From: Virgisporangium ochraceum
GTDB lineage: Bacteria; Actinomycetota; Actinomycetes; Mycobacteriales; Micromonosporaceae
NCBI RefSeq assembly: GCF_016863655.1
Contig: NZ_BOPH01000024.1
Coordinates: 84,956-148,955, forward strand
DNA: 64,000 nt
Direction: 5' to 3'
Shown: piece by piece, positions 52,883 to 61,132 of the stretch
Position numbering within the stretch: position 1 is the first letter of the stretch
Layout of the letters: each line of letters opens with the position of its first letter
Notes under the pieces: generated by a model
What the model saw: the letters and a program-made list of their open reading frames with translations, nothing else
What the model was told of the DNA's origin: nothing
Databases searched by the model: none
Translations under genes and position numbers: made by a program

Positions 52883-54087
52883 GAATGTGCCCTCTCTGCC
52901 ACGGCCTGGAGAAGCCGATCGACCTCGGCGGCGGTGTTGTAGTGGTACACGCTGGCCCGCACGCCGCCACCGCTGTCGCGCAGGCCCGTCGACTGGAAGT
53001 ACTCGTAGGCGTAGTAGTCGCCGGAGTAGACGCAGATGCCCTGGTCACCGAGGGCGGTCGCGGTGGTCGCGGGCGCTTCCCGGTCCACCCGGAAGGAGAC
53101 CGTGGGGCAACGGCCCGGCGGCGCCGGCAGAACCGTGACCCCTTCGATCCTTTCAAGCCCACTGACGAGTTTTTCAAAGATCTGGGACGCGTATGCGTGC
53201 GCCTCTGTCAGCGAGGCGACCACTTTGTCCCGCCGGGTCTGTGCGATTCCGGGAGCGAGGCCGGCGAGGTGGTCGACCGCGGCCGTGACGCCGGCCAGCA
53301 GCTCGAAGCTGAGCGTGCCGAACTCGAACCGGTCGGGAACCGTGTCGGGCGACGGCATGAGCTTGTCGGGCCGCATCCGCTCCCAGACCTGCGGCTTCGC
53401 GACGCAGGCGGCGAGGTGCGGGCCGGACCACTTGTAGGCGCTGGTCACGTAGAAGTCGGCCCTGAGTTCCTCGATGTCGGTGGGCACGTGTGCCGTGGAG
53501 TGCACGCCGTCGACGTAGACCAGCGCCTCGACGGCGTGCGCCACGTCGGCGATCGCCGCGACGTCGGGTCGCGTGCCGATCGCGTTGCTGGCGGCGGTGA
53601 CGGCGACGATCTTCGTCCGGTCGGTGACGAGGCTCCGGTACTGCTCGACCGGAAGCTCGCCGGTCGCCGGGTCGAACTCCGCCCAGCGCACGGTGGCGCC
53701 ACGCCTCTCGGCCGCCTGCACCCAGGGCCGCACGTTGGCGTCGTGGTCGAGCCGGGAGACGACGACCTCGTCGCCGCGTTCCCATTGTGTGGACAGCGTG
53801 CGCGCGACCAGGTACGTCAGCGCCGTGGCGCTCGGCCCGAACACGACGCCGGCCGGATCGCCGTTGACCAGGTCGGCGACGGCGTCGCGGGCAGCGGCCA
53901 CGATCACGTTGGACCGGCGTCCGGCCTCGAACACGGTGGTGCGGTTGCCGACCGCGGTGGTCAGAGTGGTGGCGATGGCGTCTGCGACGCCCCGGGCGAC
54001 GAGAGTGCCCGCCGCGCCATCGAAGTGCACGAAACCTTCGGCGAGCGCCGGGTAGGCAGCCCGGACCCGTTCGACGTCGAACCCCAT
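52879..54087 (-). CDS. Cysteine-desulfurase-like PLP protein (TIGR01976 type)
   Basis: A 402-residue class V aminotransferase-fold enzyme. The PLP lysine is in YVTSAYKWSGPHLAACV, and YVDGVHSTAHVPTDIEEL supplies the Asp/His. The catalytic loop cysteine typical of NifS/IscS is not evident, so sulfur mobilisation is uncertain. First gene of the operon with ohr and the MDR enzyme. Confidence 0.82.
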   Translation of the reverse strand: MGFDVERVRAAYPALAEGFVHFDGAAGTLVARGVADAIATTLTTAVGNRTTVFEAGRRSNVIVAAARDAVADLVNGDPAGVVFGPSATALTYLVARTLSTQWERGDEVVVSRLDHDANVRPWVQAAERRGATVRWAEFDPATGELPVEQYRSLVTDRTKIVAVTAASNAIGTRPDVAAIADVAHAVEALVYVDGVHSTAHVPTDIEELRADFYVTSAYKWSGPHLAACVAKPQVWERMRPDKLMPSPDTVPDRFEFGTLSFELLAGVTAAVDHLAGLAPGIAQTRRDKVVASLTEAHAYASQIFEKLVSGLERIEGVTVLPAPPGRCPTVSFRVDREAPATTATALGDQGICVYSGDYYAYEYFQSTGLRDSGGGVRASVYHYNTAAEVDRLLQAVAERAHS

Positions 54088-54240
54088 GGGCTCAACTTAA
54101 CCCGCGAGTAGGGTGCCGGGCGTCTCAGGCTTCGACCGCTCTCGCTCTGACTGTGCGGCCTGGTCTCTCTCTTGCGGCGCGGCCCTTCTTACCGCGCGGC
54201 CCGGCGTCTTCTGCGGCGCGGCGTGCCGTTCTTGCGGCGC

Positions 54241-54376
54241 GGCCTGGCGCCGTCTCTACGGCGCGACGTGCCGGTCTTGCAGCGCGGCCTGGCGCCATCC
54301 CTACGGCGCGACGTGCCGGTCTTGCAGCGCGACCTGGCGCCGTCTCTACGGCGCGGCGTGCCCCTTCTTGGAGCGC
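54241..54376. repeat. 45-bp tandem repeats with a degenerate flank
   Basis: Three near-identical 45-bp units (54241-54285, 54286-54330, 54331-54376), with degenerate copies on the left from about 54150. The unit contains GGCGCGACGTGCCGG. They sit in the gap after the desulfurase-like gene and run into the 3' end of the DUF998 gene, whose tail uses the same kind of repeats. Confidence 0.9.
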
Positions 54377-54410
54377 GACCTGGTCCTTCTCCAGCGTGGC
54401 CCGGCCCGTG

Positions 54411-55172
54411 TTACGACGCCGCGCGGTTCCTGCTGTCACGTGTCCCGGTACGGACTGCGCCTCCACTGCGCGACCCGGTACGGACCGCTCCTCCACCGCG
54501 CGACCCCGCACGGACCGCTCCTGCGCTTGCGCCGCGCGACCCCGCACGGATCGCCCACAGCGCAAGCTGGACGACAGCGACCACCTCGACGAAAGCCAGC
54601 AACCGCTCGACCCCGCCCAACGGAATCGCCCGCCACCACGGAACGCCCGTGAACGGGTACAACACGAACGCGACCGCGATCGGCGCAAAGCAGAGCAGTG
54701 CGACCAATCCGAGAGCAGTGCTCACCCTCGCCTGGGTCCGCCACCGCGGGTCCCGCCACCAGCGCCGCCCGACCAGCAACGCCGCCACCGGCAGACTGAG
54801 GAACGCGACCACGCTCGCGTACCGGTGGATGGTCCCCTCGACCGAGGGGCCGACGGCCCAGTTGTGCTTCGGGAAGTACACGACCGCGGCCAGTCCCACA
54901 CACCACAGCAGCAACGCCAGGGCTGCCATGGAGCGGACGGGCACTATCTCCGTGCGCACCAGCGCCAGCAGGGTGGCGGCCGAGCCGAGGGCCAGCACCA
55001 CGACCGCGGTGTTGAACACGTGCCCGGTCTCCAGCAACGCGTACTGGCTGATGGTGCGCCGCATGGGGTCCAGCTCCGCCGACGGCCCGGTGACGTGCAG
55101 AGACCCGATCATCCCCACGGCGACGACGATCGCGGCGATACCGGCGAGAGCCAACGACCGGGGCAGTGCCAT
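54411..55172 (-). CDS. DUF998-like membrane protein with repetitive C-terminal tail
   Basis: A 253-residue protein with about six hydrophobic segments (LALAGIAAIVVAVGMIGSLH; VFNTAVVVLALGSAATLLAL; SMAALALLLWCVGLAAVVYF; two more in the second half) of the DUF998 kind. The last 40 residues are a Gly/Arg/Ser/Thr-rich repeat ([16 protein letters not shown]) encoded by short DNA repeats and not part of the family, so the natural end is probably near residue 210. Function unknown. Confidence 0.75.
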   Translation of the reverse strand: MALPRSLALAGIAAIVVAVGMIGSLHVTGPSAELDPMRRTISQYALLETGHVFNTAVVVLALGSAATLLALVRTEIVPVRSMAALALLLWCVGLAAVVYFPKHNWAVGPSVEGTIHRYASVVAFLSLPVAALLVGRRWWRDPRWRTQARVSTALGLVALLCFAPIAVAFVLYPFTGVPWWRAIPLGGVERLLAFVEVVAVVQLALWAIRAGSRGASAGAVRAGSRGGGAVRTGSRSGGAVRTGTRDSRNRAAS

Positions 55173-55591
55173 CGGCCAATTCTGCCACCGCGGGCCGGCC
55201 CTTCCTCCGGTTCCGGCGCTCGACTCGAGTCCCGACGCTCGACTGGAGTCCCGCTGCTCCGGGAAAGCGCGTTCCCGCGTCCGGCTCCGGGCGTGACCGC
55301 TCTACGGAAAGCGCCTGCTGGCCGCCGCCTCGGGATCACACTTTCCGGGAAAGGGCGTTCCTGCCCCCTCCTCTGGCCTCAACCTCTGGCCCGACCGCCC
55401 TTTGCCCGACCGCCCTTTGCCCGACCGCCCTTTGCCCGACCGCCCTTTGCCCGACCGCCCTTGCTCCACCGCTTCCTTGCCCCACCGCTTCCTGGCCCCA
55501 CCGCTTCCTGGCCCCACCGCTTCCTGGCCCCACCGCTTCCTTGCGCCCGGCGCTCCGCGGAACCCGCCTGCCCGTCCGCCGGCCCGTGTCC
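55173..55591. other. Gene-free stretch with a cluster of the dispersed palindrome
   Basis: About 420 bp with no credible gene. Four palindrome-family sequences occur here (55261, 55305, 55347 and, at the edge, 55603), together with the 15- and 16-bp arrays at 55391-55561. It looks like a repeat-prone spacer. Confidence 0.75.
55391..55561. repeat. Adjacent 15-bp and 16-bp minisatellites
   Basis: Four perfect copies of CCGACCGCCCTTTGC (55391-55450) plus a shortened fifth copy, directly followed by six copies of a CCACCGCTTCCTGGCC unit (55466-55561). Confidence 0.95.
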
Positions 55592-56686
55592 TCACCGCTC
55601 CGCGGAAAGCGCCTTCCCCGTGTCGGTCCGGAAGCGGGCGGCGGACAGCGCCTCCGGCAACCGCGTGCCACCGCCGAGGACAGCGTTTGCCGCCAGCCGG
55701 GCTAGCTCGGGAGCCGTCTGAATGCCGAAGCCGCCCTGCCCGGCGAGCCAGCAGAACGAGGGCTCGGCCGGGTCGGGTCCCACTACCGGATCCCGGTCCG
55801 GACTGAACGTCCGCAGCCCCGCCCACGCCGTCGACACCGAGCGCAGCCCCAGCGTGGTCGCCGCGTTGACCCGCTCCAGTGCGAGCGCCACGGCGAGCTC
55901 GTCCGCCCGCGCGTCGTGCGGCTCGGCCGGGGTCTCGTCGGCGGGTGAGATCAGGAGCCCCTGGCCCTCGGGCCGGAAGTAGAAGGTCTCGGCCAGGTCG
56001 CCGACGAGTGGCCAGTTCGGATCGGCCGCCGCGAAGCGGGCCACCGCAGCGGTGCGGACCAGCGGGGTCAGCCCCACCGGCTCGACTCCCAGCCGGGTGG
56101 CGACCACATCGGCCCACGCGCCGGCGGCGTCGACCACCGCGCCCACCCGCACCGGACCCGCGGTGGTGTCGAGGTGCCAGAAGCCACCCTCGCGGTGTCC
56201 GGCGAGCACCTCCGCCGACAGGTGCACCCGTGCTCCCCGGCGCCGGGCGCCGCCGAGGAAGTACTGGTGCAGCCCCAGGACGTCGATCTCCTGGGCCAAC
56301 CGCTCGATCATCGCGCCCTCCGTCCACTCTGGACGCAGCACGGGGCACAGGGCGAGCGCCTCCGCCGGGGAAAGCGCTTCCAGCACCTCTCCGCCGGCGA
56401 TGTCGTGGCCGCTGGCGGGCGCGGCCGGGTCCTGGACCACGAGCCAGGGGCGGGGGCGCAGCAGGGTCCCGACGCTCTCGAACAGCGGCCGGCTCGCGGC
56501 CGTGAGCGGACCGACCCGCTCGCCCCCGTAGCTCTCCAGGAACATCGCGGCCGACCGGCCGGTCGTGTGATGCGCGGGCTGGCGCTCCTGTTCCAGGAGC
56601 ACCACCGACACGGTCGCGGACAGCTCGTACGCCGCACCGACCCCCGCTATGCCCGCACCGACCACCGCGACGTCTGCCTCGATCAC
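55592..56686 (-). CDS. FAD-dependent oxidoreductase of the DAO/glycine-oxidase family
   Basis: A 364-residue flavoprotein. VVGAGIAGVGAAYELSATV binds FAD, HTTGRSAAMFLESYGG follows, and GLRTFSPDRDPVVGPDP with WLAGQGGFGIQTAPELARL form the C-terminal part; these are standard for D-amino-acid/glycine/sarcosine oxidases. GTG at 56686 is chosen by alignment; no clear ribosome binding site. Two palindrome sites (55603, 56372) encode GKALS and LEALS, the first reaching the C-terminus. Confidence 0.85.
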   Translation of the reverse strand: MIEADVAVVGAGIAGVGAAYELSATVSVVLLEQERQPAHHTTGRSAAMFLESYGGERVGPLTAASRPLFESVGTLLRPRPWLVVQDPAAPASGHDIAGGEVLEALSPAEALALCPVLRPEWTEGAMIERLAQEIDVLGLHQYFLGGARRRGARVHLSAEVLAGHREGGFWHLDTTAGPVRVGAVVDAAGAWADVVATRLGVEPVGLTPLVRTAAVARFAAADPNWPLVGDLAETFYFRPEGQGLLISPADETPAEPHDARADELAVALALERVNAATTLGLRSVSTAWAGLRTFSPDRDPVVGPDPAEPSFCWLAGQGGFGIQTAPELARLAANAVLGGGTRLPEALSAARFRTDTGKALSAER

Positions 56687-56799
56687 CGTTCGATTGTGCC
56701 CGGCTGGGTGCCGGTTGCGCCCGGGGCGCGCGGCGCCGAGCGTACCCAGGGTGGGTGGGGTTCGCGGCTGGGTAAGCTCGGCCCGTTGCGACCGCTGAC

Positions 56800-56813
56800 G
56801 GAAAGGCCTTTCC
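56800..56813 (+). promoter_or_regulatory. Palindrome GGAAAGGCCTTTCC overlapping the ribosome binding site
   Basis: This perfect 14-bp palindrome ends 2 nt before the ATG at 56816, and its GGAAAGG half is the only Shine-Dalgarno-like sequence for that gene. Folding or protein binding would therefore affect translation or initiation. Confidence 0.7.
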
Positions 56814-56815
56814 CC

Positions 56816-57589
56816 ATGTCCGAACCCGTGCGTGCTCTGCGCTCGTCCCACGACCTGCTCGCCAGCCTCGCCGACGGCCTCGGAGAGTCGGCGACGCGCA
56901 TGTCGTACTGCTCCGACTGGACGATCGCGCAGGTCTACTCGCACCTGGGCAGCGGCGCCGAGATCAACCTGGAGTGGCTGAAGGCGGCACGCGAGCACAC
57001 CGAGCCGATCGGTCAGGATGCGATGCAGGAGATCTGGGGCCGGTGGAATGCGCTTTCCCCGCAGGAGCAGGTCTCCGAGGGGGTCCGCTCCGACGCACGG
57101 CTGGTCGAGGCGTACGAGGCGATGTCCGCCGAGGAACTGGCCGCGGCCAGCATCTCCCTCTTCGGGGGCATGCTCGAGCTCGACGGCGACGGGCTCGCGA
57201 AGTTCCGGCTGCCCGAGCACGCCGTCCACACCTGGGACGTGGCGGTGGCCCTCGACCCGTCGGCGCGGGTCGCGCAGTACGCGGTCGACATGCTCATCGA
57301 CGACCTTGCCGGACGCACCGGCTGGATGGCGAAGCCGTCCGGCGCGACCTGGTCGGTGCGCGTCGAGACCACCAGCCCGACGCGGACGTTCGTGCTCGGC
57401 GCCGCGCCGGAGTCGGTGTCCCTGGAGAACGGCGGACCGGAGCAGCCCGACGGCGTGGTCCGCATGACGGCCGAGTCCTTCCTGCGACTCGTGTTCGGGC
57501 GCCTCGACGACTCGAACGCCGACACTGTCGACGTGTCGGCCGCCAAGGTCACGCTGGCCGACCTCCGGGCGGTGTTCCCCGGCTTCTGA
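56816..57589 (+). CDS. DinB-fold/mycothiol-dependent maleylpyruvate-isomerase-family protein
   Basis: A 257-residue protein of the MDMPI/DinB-like group: SDWTIAQVYSHLGSGAEINL carries the first metal His, and FRLPEHAVHTWDVAVAL the second, followed by a C-terminal beta domain (ATWSVRVETTSPTRTF). Mycothiol as cofactor is known for the family, not shown here. A palindrome half at 57047 encodes WNALS. Confidence 0.83.
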   Translation: MSEPVRALRSSHDLLASLADGLGESATRMSYCSDWTIAQVYSHLGSGAEINLEWLKAAREHTEPIGQDAMQEIWGRWNALSPQEQVSEGVRSDARLVEAYEAMSAEELAAASISLFGGMLELDGDGLAKFRLPEHAVHTWDVAVALDPSARVAQYAVDMLIDDLAGRTGWMAKPSGATWSVRVETTSPTRTFVLGAAPESVSLENGGPEQPDGVVRMTAESFLRLVFGRLDDSNADTVDVSAAKVTLADLRAVFPGF

Positions 57590-57610
57590 TCCGTCGTCCG
57601 CCGTCGCCGG

Positions 57611-58249
57611 TCAGCGGCGGCGGATGACCAGCACGTCCGAGTCGACCTGAGGAGGGACCCGGAACGCGTTGCGCGGCAACCGTTGTCCGACGGTGACCGT
57701 CCACCGACCGTTGAGCACGTGGACGCCCGGGCGTACGTGGGCGCCTGCGCGTCGGCCGGCGGCGGCCGCGTCCGGTCCCGAGACAGCGCGGCGACGGCCG
57801 GTCGGAGGCGGACCCGCGTCCGCCCAGCGACGCACGACCGCGCGCTGCAACACGACATCGGCCGCGACCAACGACGAGCCGCGCGCCGTGAGCAACCGCA
57901 AAAGGACGCTGCTGATGCCGTAGGGCGGGCTCGCGACCACGCGGAACGGGCGCTGTGGCAGACGGAGATCACGCGCGTCGACCCGGAGCACCGTGACCGG
58001 CGCGCCCGCGAACCGGGCGGCCAGTCGTTCGGCCCGGCCGGGGTGCAGTTCCACCGCGATCACGCGGGCGCCGGCCCGCACCAGCGGAGCCGTGAGCGCA
58101 CCCGTGCCGGCGCCGATGTCGAACACCAGCTCACCGGGTCGCACACCCGAACCGTCGACGATGCGAGCGGCCCATTCGTCAGTGAGCGGGTGCCAGCCCC
58201 AGCTCCGCCGGGATCCGCCCGACGCCGCGGCGGGCTGTCCCGCGGACAC
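57611..58249 (-). CDS. Erm/KsgA-like rRNA adenine N6-methyltransferase
   Basis: A 212-residue SAM-dependent methyltransferase. Motif I is LVFDIGAGTGALTAPLV, the acidic loop VIAVELHPGRAERL, then RVDARDLRLP and the catalytic VVASPPYGISS, where SPPY stands in for the usual NxPY/F. It ends near FRVPPQVDSDVLVIRRR, so the small C-terminal helical domain of full-length Erm/KsgA is missing. Such short actinobacterial proteins may methylate 23S rRNA and give macrolide tolerance; untested. Convergent with 56816. Confidence 0.75.
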   Translation of the reverse strand: MSAGQPAAASGGSRRSWGWHPLTDEWAARIVDGSGVRPGELVFDIGAGTGALTAPLVRAGARVIAVELHPGRAERLAARFAGAPVTVLRVDARDLRLPQRPFRVVASPPYGISSVLLRLLTARGSSLVAADVVLQRAVVRRWADAGPPPTGRRRAVSGPDAAAAGRRAGAHVRPGVHVLNGRWTVTVGQRLPRNAFRVPPQVDSDVLVIRRR

Positions 58250-58362
58250 GACGCACCATCATCATGACCATGCGGCGACCGTATGCAGCGGCCGCCGCGG
58301 CGATCAACCGAATATCGCGGACACGACCACATCCACGGCGTCGACGGCGACGAATGCCACGC

Positions 58363-58635
58363 ATGAACGTCTACCGATCGACGGCGGCGGATGCGGCGGT
58401 GGGCGCCCAGCGGCGCCGGTTGGACCTGCACCGCACCAGCACCGACACGGGCGCCTGCGCCGCCTGCGGACGCGACGGCCCGTGCCCCGACGCCAACGAG
58501 GCCGCCCAGTTCCTCGCCGAGCGCGGTCTCCTCGTTCCCGAGCCGGACCGGTCACGTCGCACCGGCCTGCGCCGTCTGGCCTACCGCGCGCTGCGCCCGT
58601 TCAGGCCATGCCGCTTCAGCGGACGACGAGGGTGA
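58363..58635 (+). CDS. Small cysteine-containing protein, function unknown
   Basis: A 90-residue basic protein with a Cys cluster CAACGRDGPCP in the middle (residues about 35-45) that could bind a metal. ATG at 58363 is used because upstream residues are an Arg-rich artefact. The ribosome binding site is weak. Its 3' end overlaps the end of selD by 20 bp on the opposite strand. I do not recognise it beyond a common actinobacterial hypothetical type. Confidence 0.5.
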   Translation: MNVYRSTAADAAVGAQRRRLDLHRTSTDTGACAACGRDGPCPDANEAAQFLAERGLLVPEPDRSRRTGLRRLAYRALRPFRPCRFSGRRG

Positions 58636-59605
58636 CACCCGGCTCGGCGGCGACCAGCTCCCCCACGACCGGGTGGCCCGGCAGCTCGCCTGCCACGAGC
58701 AGTCCTCCGGACGTCTGCGCGTCCGCGAGCAGCAGCAGTTCGTCCTCGCCGACCGACGCCGACAGGTGCGGCCGCACCCAGTCGAGGTTGCGCCGGGTCC
58801 CGCCGCTCACATAGCCGTCGGCAAGCGCTTTCCTCGCGTCCTCCAGGTAAGGGACCGCCGCCGCGTCGACCACCGCGGTGACGTGGCTCGCGCGGGCCAG
58901 CTTGTGCAGGTGACCGAGCAGCCCGAACCCGGTCACGTCGGTGGCGCACCGGACGCCCGCCGCGACCGCGGCCCGCGAGGCGTCCCGGTTGAGGGTGGCC
59001 ATCACGTCGACCGCGTGCGGGAACACGTCGCCGGTCGCCTTGTGCCGGCTGTTCAGCACCCCGAGGCCCAGCGGCTTGGTGAGCGTCAGCGGCAGTCCGG
59101 CCACACCGGAGTCGTTGCGAAGCAGGCGGTCCGGGTCGGCGACGCCGGTGACCGCCATGCCGTACTTGGGTTCCGGATCGTCGACGCTGTGCCCGCCCGC
59201 GACGTGGCATCCCGCGGTGCGCGCCACGTCGAGCCCGCCGCGGAGCACCTCGGCCGCCAGCGTCATCGGCAGCAGGTCGCGCGGCCACGCCAGGAGGTTG
59301 ACAGCCACGACCGGCGTGCCACCCATCGCGTACACGTCGGAAAGCGCGTTCGCGGCGGCGATCCGGCCCCAGTCGTAGGCGTCGTCGACCACCGGGGTGA
59401 AGAAGTCGGCGGTCGCGACCACGGCGGTGCCACCGGCGATCGTCACGACCGCGGCGTCGTCACCATCGTCGAGCCCGACAACCAGTTCACCGTTGCCCGC
59501 GACAGAGGATCCGCGCAGGTCAGCGATTACGGCCTCGAGTTCGCCCGGTGGGATCTTGCAGGCGCAGCCGCCGCCGCGGGCGTATCCGGTAAGCCGGTTC
59601 GTCAT
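58616..59605 (-). CDS. selD: Selenophosphate synthetase
   Basis: Makes selenophosphate from selenide and ATP for tRNA-Sec. The 329-residue product has the catalytic Cys14 and Lys17 in GGGCACKIPPGE (Cys form, not Sec), the ATP-grasp-like VVGLDDGDDAAVV and the family segments VDDAYDWGRIAAANALSDVYAMGG and ATDVTGFGLLGHL. It starts 34 bp from, and divergent to, the tRNA-Sec gene. Sites at 58823 and 59338 encode RKALA and NALSD; the latter sits in a conserved SelD segment. Confidence 0.95.
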   Translation of the reverse strand: MTNRLTGYARGGGCACKIPPGELEAVIADLRGSSVAGNGELVVGLDDGDDAAVVTIAGGTAVVATADFFTPVVDDAYDWGRIAAANALSDVYAMGGTPVVAVNLLAWPRDLLPMTLAAEVLRGGLDVARTAGCHVAGGHSVDDPEPKYGMAVTGVADPDRLLRNDSGVAGLPLTLTKPLGLGVLNSRHKATGDVFPHAVDVMATLNRDASRAAVAAGVRCATDVTGFGLLGHLHKLARASHVTAVVDAAAVPYLEDARKALADGYVSGGTRRNLDWVRPHLSASVGEDELLLLADAQTSGGLLVAGELPGHPVVGELVAAEPGVTLVVR

Positions 59606-59611
59606 GGGTCG

Positions 59612-59632
59612 ACCTTAGCCAGGTACTAGGCT
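59612..59632. promoter_or_regulatory. Divergent -10-like elements between selD and selC
   Basis: In the 34-bp gap, TAAGGT on the minus strand (complement of 59612-59617) is 6 nt from the selD ATG, and TAGGCT on the plus strand (59627-59632) is 7 nt from the first tRNA-Sec base. Both fit TANNNT -10 elements of leaderless or near-leaderless transcripts; no good -35 matches. Confidence 0.35.
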
Positions 59633-59639
59633 CCGGTCC

Positions 59640-59732
59640 GGAGGCGTTCAGGCGGCTGGTGCCCCTCCCGGTCTTCAACACCGGTGTGGCCCGGGATCCG
59701 GGCCAGGCGGGTTCGATTCCCGTCCGTCTCCG
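59640..59732 (+). tRNA. selC: tRNA-Sec (anticodon UCA)
   Basis: 93 nt. The acceptor GGAGGCG pairs with the CGTCTCC end (one G-U). The anticodon arm CCGGT/ACCGG encloses loop CTTCAAC with TCA anticodon, the very long variable arm is a perfect TGGCCCGG/CCGGGCCA hairpin, and the T arm carries TTCGATT. No CCA is encoded. It lies between selD and selA, as expected for selC. Confidence 0.95.
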
Positions 59733-59818
59733 TTTCGTGTCCGCCGTTCTCCTGTCCGCCGCGACCGCGCCGTCTGCCTTCGATAGGCTGCCTTGCGAGT
59801 GCTGCGGGAGGAGGTCGG

Positions 59819-61132
59819 GTGACCGATCCGCATCGTGACACCGGCTCCGATCCACGGCGTCAGGTGCCGCGCACCGACGCGGTTCTGGCGGACCCCCGTC
59901 TGCGCGCCGCCACCGCCACACTCGGCCGGTCGACGGTGAAGGCGGCGGTCGTCGCGGCGCAGGAGCGGGCCCGGCGCGGCGAGATTCCGCCGGCAAGCGT
60001 GGCCGACGTGGCCGTCGCCGCACTGCCCGAGCGCGCCGCGAGCCTGCGACCCGTGATCAACGCCACCGGCGTCGTCATCCACACGAATCTGGGGCGGGCA
60101 CCGCTTTCCGCGGCCGCGGTCGAGGCCGTCGTCGCGGCGACCGGATACACCGACGTCGAGCTCGACCTTGCCACGGGCCGGCGGGCCCGACGTGGGCGCG
60201 ACGCGCTCGCGGCGCTCGCCCACGCGGTCCCGGCCGCGGAGGCCGTCCACGTGGTCAACAACGGTGCGGCGGCGTTGTCCCTGGCCGCGACGGCGTTGGC
60301 CGCCGGGCGTGAGATCGTCGTCAGCCGCGGCGAGATGGTCGAGATCGGAGACGGCTTCCGCCTGCCCGATCTGCTCGGGTGCACCGGCGCGCGGCTGCGC
60401 GAGGTCGGCACCACGAACCGCACCGCGCTGGCCGACTACGCGACGGCGATCGGCCCGGAAACCGCTTTCCTACTGAAGGTGCACCCGTCGAACTTCGTGG
60501 TTCGCGGGTTCACCTCGTCGGTGCCGGTCCGTGAACTGGCGACCCTTCCGGTGCCGGTCGTGGTCGACATCGGGTCGGGCCTGCTCGCCCCCGACCCGCT
60601 GCTCCCGGACGAGCCCGATGCGGCCAGCGCACTGGAAGCGGGTGCCGCGCTGGTCACGGCCAGCGGCGACAAGCTGCTCGGTGGTCCACAGGCGGGGCTG
60701 CTCCTGGGGGCCGGCGAGCTGGTCGAGCGGCTGCGTCGCCACCCCCTTGCCCGTGCGCTGCGCGTGGACAAGCTGACCCTCGCCGCATTCGAGGCGACCC
60801 TGCGTGGGCCGGCCCACCCCGTACGGCAAGCGCTTTCCGCGGATCCGGCCGGGCTGAAGAGCCGGGCGCGGGCACTCGCGGCGACGCTGCCGGGCGTCGA
60901 CGCCGACGTGGTGCGGACGATGTCGGTCGTCGGCGGTGGCGGCGCTCCGGAGGTGGAGCTGCCGTCGTGGGCGCTGGCACTGCCGGCCGGCTATGCCACG
61001 CCACTGCGGCTCGGTGACCCGTCCGTGGTCGGCCGGGTGGATCACGATCGGCTGCTGCTCGACCTGCGCTGCGTGCCGGACGGGCTCGACAAGTCGCTCC
61101 GCGAGGCGATCCTCGCGGTCCGAGACGCGTAG
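59819..61132 (+). CDS. selA: L-seryl-tRNA(Sec) selenium transferase
   Basis: Converts Ser-tRNA-Sec to Sec-tRNA-Sec using selenophosphate. The 437-residue PLP protein has INATGVVIHTNLGRAPL, VHVVNNGAAALSLAATAL, REVGTTNRTALADY, KVHPSNFVVRGFTSSV and the PLP lysine in VTASGDKLLGGPQAG. GTG at 59819 follows GGGAGGAGG. Ends one base before the selB ATG. Palindrome sites 60460 and 60828 encode ETAF and QALS. Confidence 0.95.
   Translation: MTDPHRDTGSDPRRQVPRTDAVLADPRLRAATATLGRSTVKAAVVAAQERARRGEIPPASVADVAVAALPERAASLRPVINATGVVIHTNLGRAPLSAAAVEAVVAATGYTDVELDLATGRRARRGRDALAALAHAVPAAEAVHVVNNGAAALSLAATALAAGREIVVSRGEMVEIGDGFRLPDLLGCTGARLREVGTTNRTALADYATAIGPETAFLLKVHPSNFVVRGFTSSVPVRELATLPVPVVVDIGSGLLAPDPLLPDEPDAASALEAGAALVTASGDKLLGGPQAGLLLGAGELVERLRRHPLARALRVDKLTLAAFEATLRGPAHPVRQALSADPAGLKSRARALAATLPGVDADVVRTMSVVGGGGAPEVELPSWALALPAGYATPLRLGDPSVVGRVDHDRLLLDLRCVPDGLDKSLREAILAVRDA

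Noticed and set aside
54113..54652. Plus-strand protein of Ala/Arg repeats
   Set aside because: It is the 45-bp array read as protein, open in several frames and without a ribosome binding site.
54150..55561. CRISPR array
   Set aside because: Repeats are contiguous 15, 16 and 45-bp units with no unique spacers and no cas genes.
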